Source of the DNA: JACCXM01 sp046328335
GTDB taxonomy: Bacteria; Chloroflexota; Chloroflexia; Thermomicrobiales; UBA6265
Assembly: GCA_046328335.1 (NCBI GenBank)
Contig: JAXLWU010000019.1
Coordinates: forward strand, 37,280-101,279
Length of the DNA: 64,000 nucleotides
Direction: 5' to 3'
Within the stretch, counting starts at the first letter, position 1, and the number at the start of each line of letters is the position of its first letter. The notes below the pieces were generated by a model. It made no database searches. It was not told the DNA's origin and saw only the letters and a list, made by a program, of their open reading frames with translations. Position numbers and translations under genes: made by a program. Positions 62,672 through 64,000 of the stretch are shown in pieces.

Positions 62672-63664
62672 GAGCGGTTCTCACAAGAGTTGCTCGGGCA
62701 CGCGGTAGCCGCAGTGGCGGAACCACGCGCGGGCATCGGCAGCGGTGATGGTCGCCAAGCCAGCGGCGATGGCGTCCTCGAGCGCCGCGCGGTCGCGGGG
62801 TCCGGCCTGGCGCAATGCCGTTTTGCGCGTGCTGAAGGCCTGCTCGATCGGGGCGAAATCCGGCGAGTAGGGCGGCAAGAAGCGCACCTCGCATCCCGCC
62901 TCGGCGATGAGCCGGCGCATCTCCTGGTTCTTGTGTACGCCCAGGTTGTCGCACAGGACGAGTTGCCCCGGCTGCAAGGACGGCACCAAGATCTGCCGGA
63001 CGAACAGCGGCCAGGACTCCCCATCGGCCGGGCCGGTCATCGTCATCGCGGCGCTGATGCCTGCCACGCCCATCGCCGCGAAGAGCGTGACGTTGGGGCC
63101 GTGGGTGCGCGGTACCACCCCGACGACGCGTCGGCCGCGGGGAGCGCGGCCGTACCGCGGGGTCAGGCTGAGGTTGGTCCCGCTCTCGTCGACGAAGACG
63201 AACCGCCGCGGATCGAGCCGGGCGGTCGCGGCCCACCACGCCGCGCGCTCGGCTTCATCCCGCTCGCTGGCGCGCAAGACTTTTTTTGACCGTGATGCCC
63301 AGCCGGCGCAGGACCCGCGACATGGTGGCGACGCTGACGCGGACGCCCTGCTCGGCCTCCCACCGCGCGCAGTGCTGGGCCAGCGTGGCGTCGTCGTGGG
63401 CCGCGACCTGCGCTGCCAACGCCGCCGCTTGGGGTGGTCCGATGCGCGGCGTGCGCCCCGGCCGCGGCAACGCCGCGACGCTCCCGGTCGCGCGCTGCCG
63501 CGCCTGCCAGCGGCGGATGGTGCTCGGACTGATGCGGAAGAGGCGGGCCGCCTCGGCCAGCGGGAGCCCCGCGTCGATCGCTCCCAGCAGCCGTTCGCGG
63601 AGGTCGGCCGTGTACTGCGTCATGCGCCCATTCTGCACGCGCGCAACTTATCCGCAACCCGCTC
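62672..63664 (-). mobile_element. IS630-family insertion sequence
   Basis: The 993-base element starts GAGCGGTT at 62672. Read inward from 63664 the right end starts GAGCGGGTT, and further matching blocks include AGTTGC. TA dinucleotides flank both ends (62670-62671 and 63665-63666), as expected for this family, which targets TA. It contains a two-frame transposase gene. The left and right flanks come from different sequences, so a deletion probably accompanied or followed insertion. Confidence 0.82.
62681..63623 (-). CDS. IS630-family transposase (two frames, A7 frameshift site)
   Basis: The first frame starts at the ATG at 63623 and encodes the paired helix-turn-helix region (LRERLLGAIDAGLPLAEAARLFRISPSTIRRWQAR, then VSVATMSRVLRRLGITVKK). 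It ends at 63255. The second frame holds the DDE_3 catalytic domain: RFVFVDESGTNLSL (first aspartate), LVLCDNLGVHKN (second aspartate), and PPYSPDFAPIEQAFS (glutamate), ending at 62681. The frames meet at seven A residues (T7 at 63281-63287 on the plus strand), a classic -1 slippery site (A AAA AAA G). Both parts are complete, so the transposase is probably made by programmed frameshifting. Confidence 0.88.
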
Positions 63665-63880
63665 TAAGCCGTCGTACTTCTGTTTCCAGCGGTACAGCGT
63701 CTGCTCACTAATGCTGTGGCGCCGGCAGAGCGCGCCCGTCGGCTCGCCCGCGGCGTGCTCCTTCAAGATCGCGACGATCTGCTCGTCACGGAACCGGCTC
63801 TTGCGCATCGTGTCCTCCTTGGGGCCACTCGCCCTGGAGGACTCTCATTATCATTGGACCAGTTTTCGGGGGGCACCTCA
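63665..63880 (-). mobile_element. IS3-family element, truncated 5' part with orfA
   Basis: The ATG at 63808, after AAGGAGG, opens MRKSRFRDEQIVAILKEHAAGEPTGALCRRH, SISEQTLYRWKQKYDGL, the helix-turn-helix OrfA of IS3-family elements. It is cut after codon 48 at the TA boundary of the IS630 element. The terminal repeat (read from 63880: TGAGGTGCCCCCCGAAAACT) is intact and begins with TG. The rest of orfA and all of orfB are missing; they are not found on the other side of the IS630 element. Confidence 0.75.
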
Positions 63881-64000
63881 GCTCAGGTCGTGACGCCGCG
63901 CAGGATCCGGATCCTGGCTGGCGTTGCGAAAGGGCGCGAGCAGGCACACGCCATTGGCGGCCAGCGCGTCCGTCAGGAGCGGCACCCAGTCGTTGCGATC
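63881..64000 (-). pseudogene. DDE transposase fragment truncated by an IS3-type end
   Basis: From the right window edge the minus-strand frame reads 40 codons (DRNDWVPLLTDALAANGVCL, LAPFRNASQDPDPARRHDLS) and then hits TGA exactly at the start of the IS3-type terminal repeat. The LLAPFRNASQDPDPARR segment is typical of the strand and loop before the last catalytic glutamate of IS4/IS5-like DDE transposases. The part with that glutamate is lost. The N-terminal side lies outside the window, so the family cannot be assigned firmly. Confidence 0.6.

Noticed and set aside
62520..63239. 239-codon minus-strand frame inside and beyond the IS630-type element
   Set aside because: It is an alternate frame of the transposase; only the last part lies outside the element and it has no recognisable motif.

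Overview
The window is high-GC DNA from a chromosome of a bacterium that most resembles Chloroflexota, class Thermomicrobia (Sphaerobacter/Thermomicrobiales type). This assignment is an inference. It rests on GC-rich codon use, a CoxD/CoxE plus XdhC/MocA molybdenum-hydroxylase maturation set, a family of cysteine-rich exported proteins with an RFD...RR leader, LuxR-type two-component pairs, and many GTG (and one TTG) starts with strong Shine-Dalgarno sequences. No rRNA, CRISPR array or replication origin was seen.

Region by region. 1-2000: a gene cut by the left edge, an IS982-family element with good inverted repeats, and tRNA-Leu(CAA). 2140-12325: an aldehyde dehydrogenase, a HEPN-protein pair, then molybdenum-enzyme functions (coxD, coxE, molybdate permease modB with a decayed modA, two XdhC-type proteins and mocA), with a DUF1326/DUF2182 pair in the middle. 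12326-17701: a cluster of cysteine-rich exported proteins (three intact copies and one frameshifted remnant) around a class III aminotransferase. 17894-35539: mostly core genes, namely an MFS exporter, priA, a lipoprotein, def, accD-accA, a two-component pair, an MBL hydrolase, metG, a glycosyltransferase, nfo, a membrane-anchored glycosidase-like protein, a flippase-like membrane protein, a 53-residue membrane peptide and a MoxR ATPase.

35776-40778 is a peptide/nickel-type ABC transporter operon (binding protein, two permeases, no ATPase) ending in a C45-family hydrolase. A purine/pyrimidine inverted repeat and tRNA-Asp(GTC) follow. 41000-43700 is a broken accessory segment at that tRNA: the C-terminal end of a serine recombinase, an IS5/IS427-type element with a TTA target duplication, and the C-terminal part of a large protein ending in a PD-(D/E)XK nuclease-like domain, which resembles the tail of STAND/NACHT-type defence NTPases.

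44516-51732 (minus strand) looks like one catabolic operon: RidA, ABC binding protein, two permeases, acetamidase/formamidase-type hydrolase, phosphotriesterase-like hydrolase and creatininase-type amidohydrolase. Its putative promoter carries a near-perfect palindrome over the -10 box, and a GntR/LacI-hybrid regulator is encoded divergently. Next come a gamma-glutamyltransferase and a carbohydrate-type ABC operon (two permeases, binding protein, ATPase) followed by two nearly duplicated alpha/beta hydrolases that show patchy identity. The right end (62672-64000) is stacked insertion-sequence debris: an intact IS630-type element abutting a truncated IS3-type orfA, which itself abuts another truncated transposase.

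The observations I rate highest are the nitrogen-compound catabolic operon with its operator and regulator, the tRNA-Asp accessory scar with the nuclease-tailed protein fragment, stem-loops placed directly after the binding-protein gene in all three ABC transporter loci, and the local expansion and decay of the cysteine-rich exported family.
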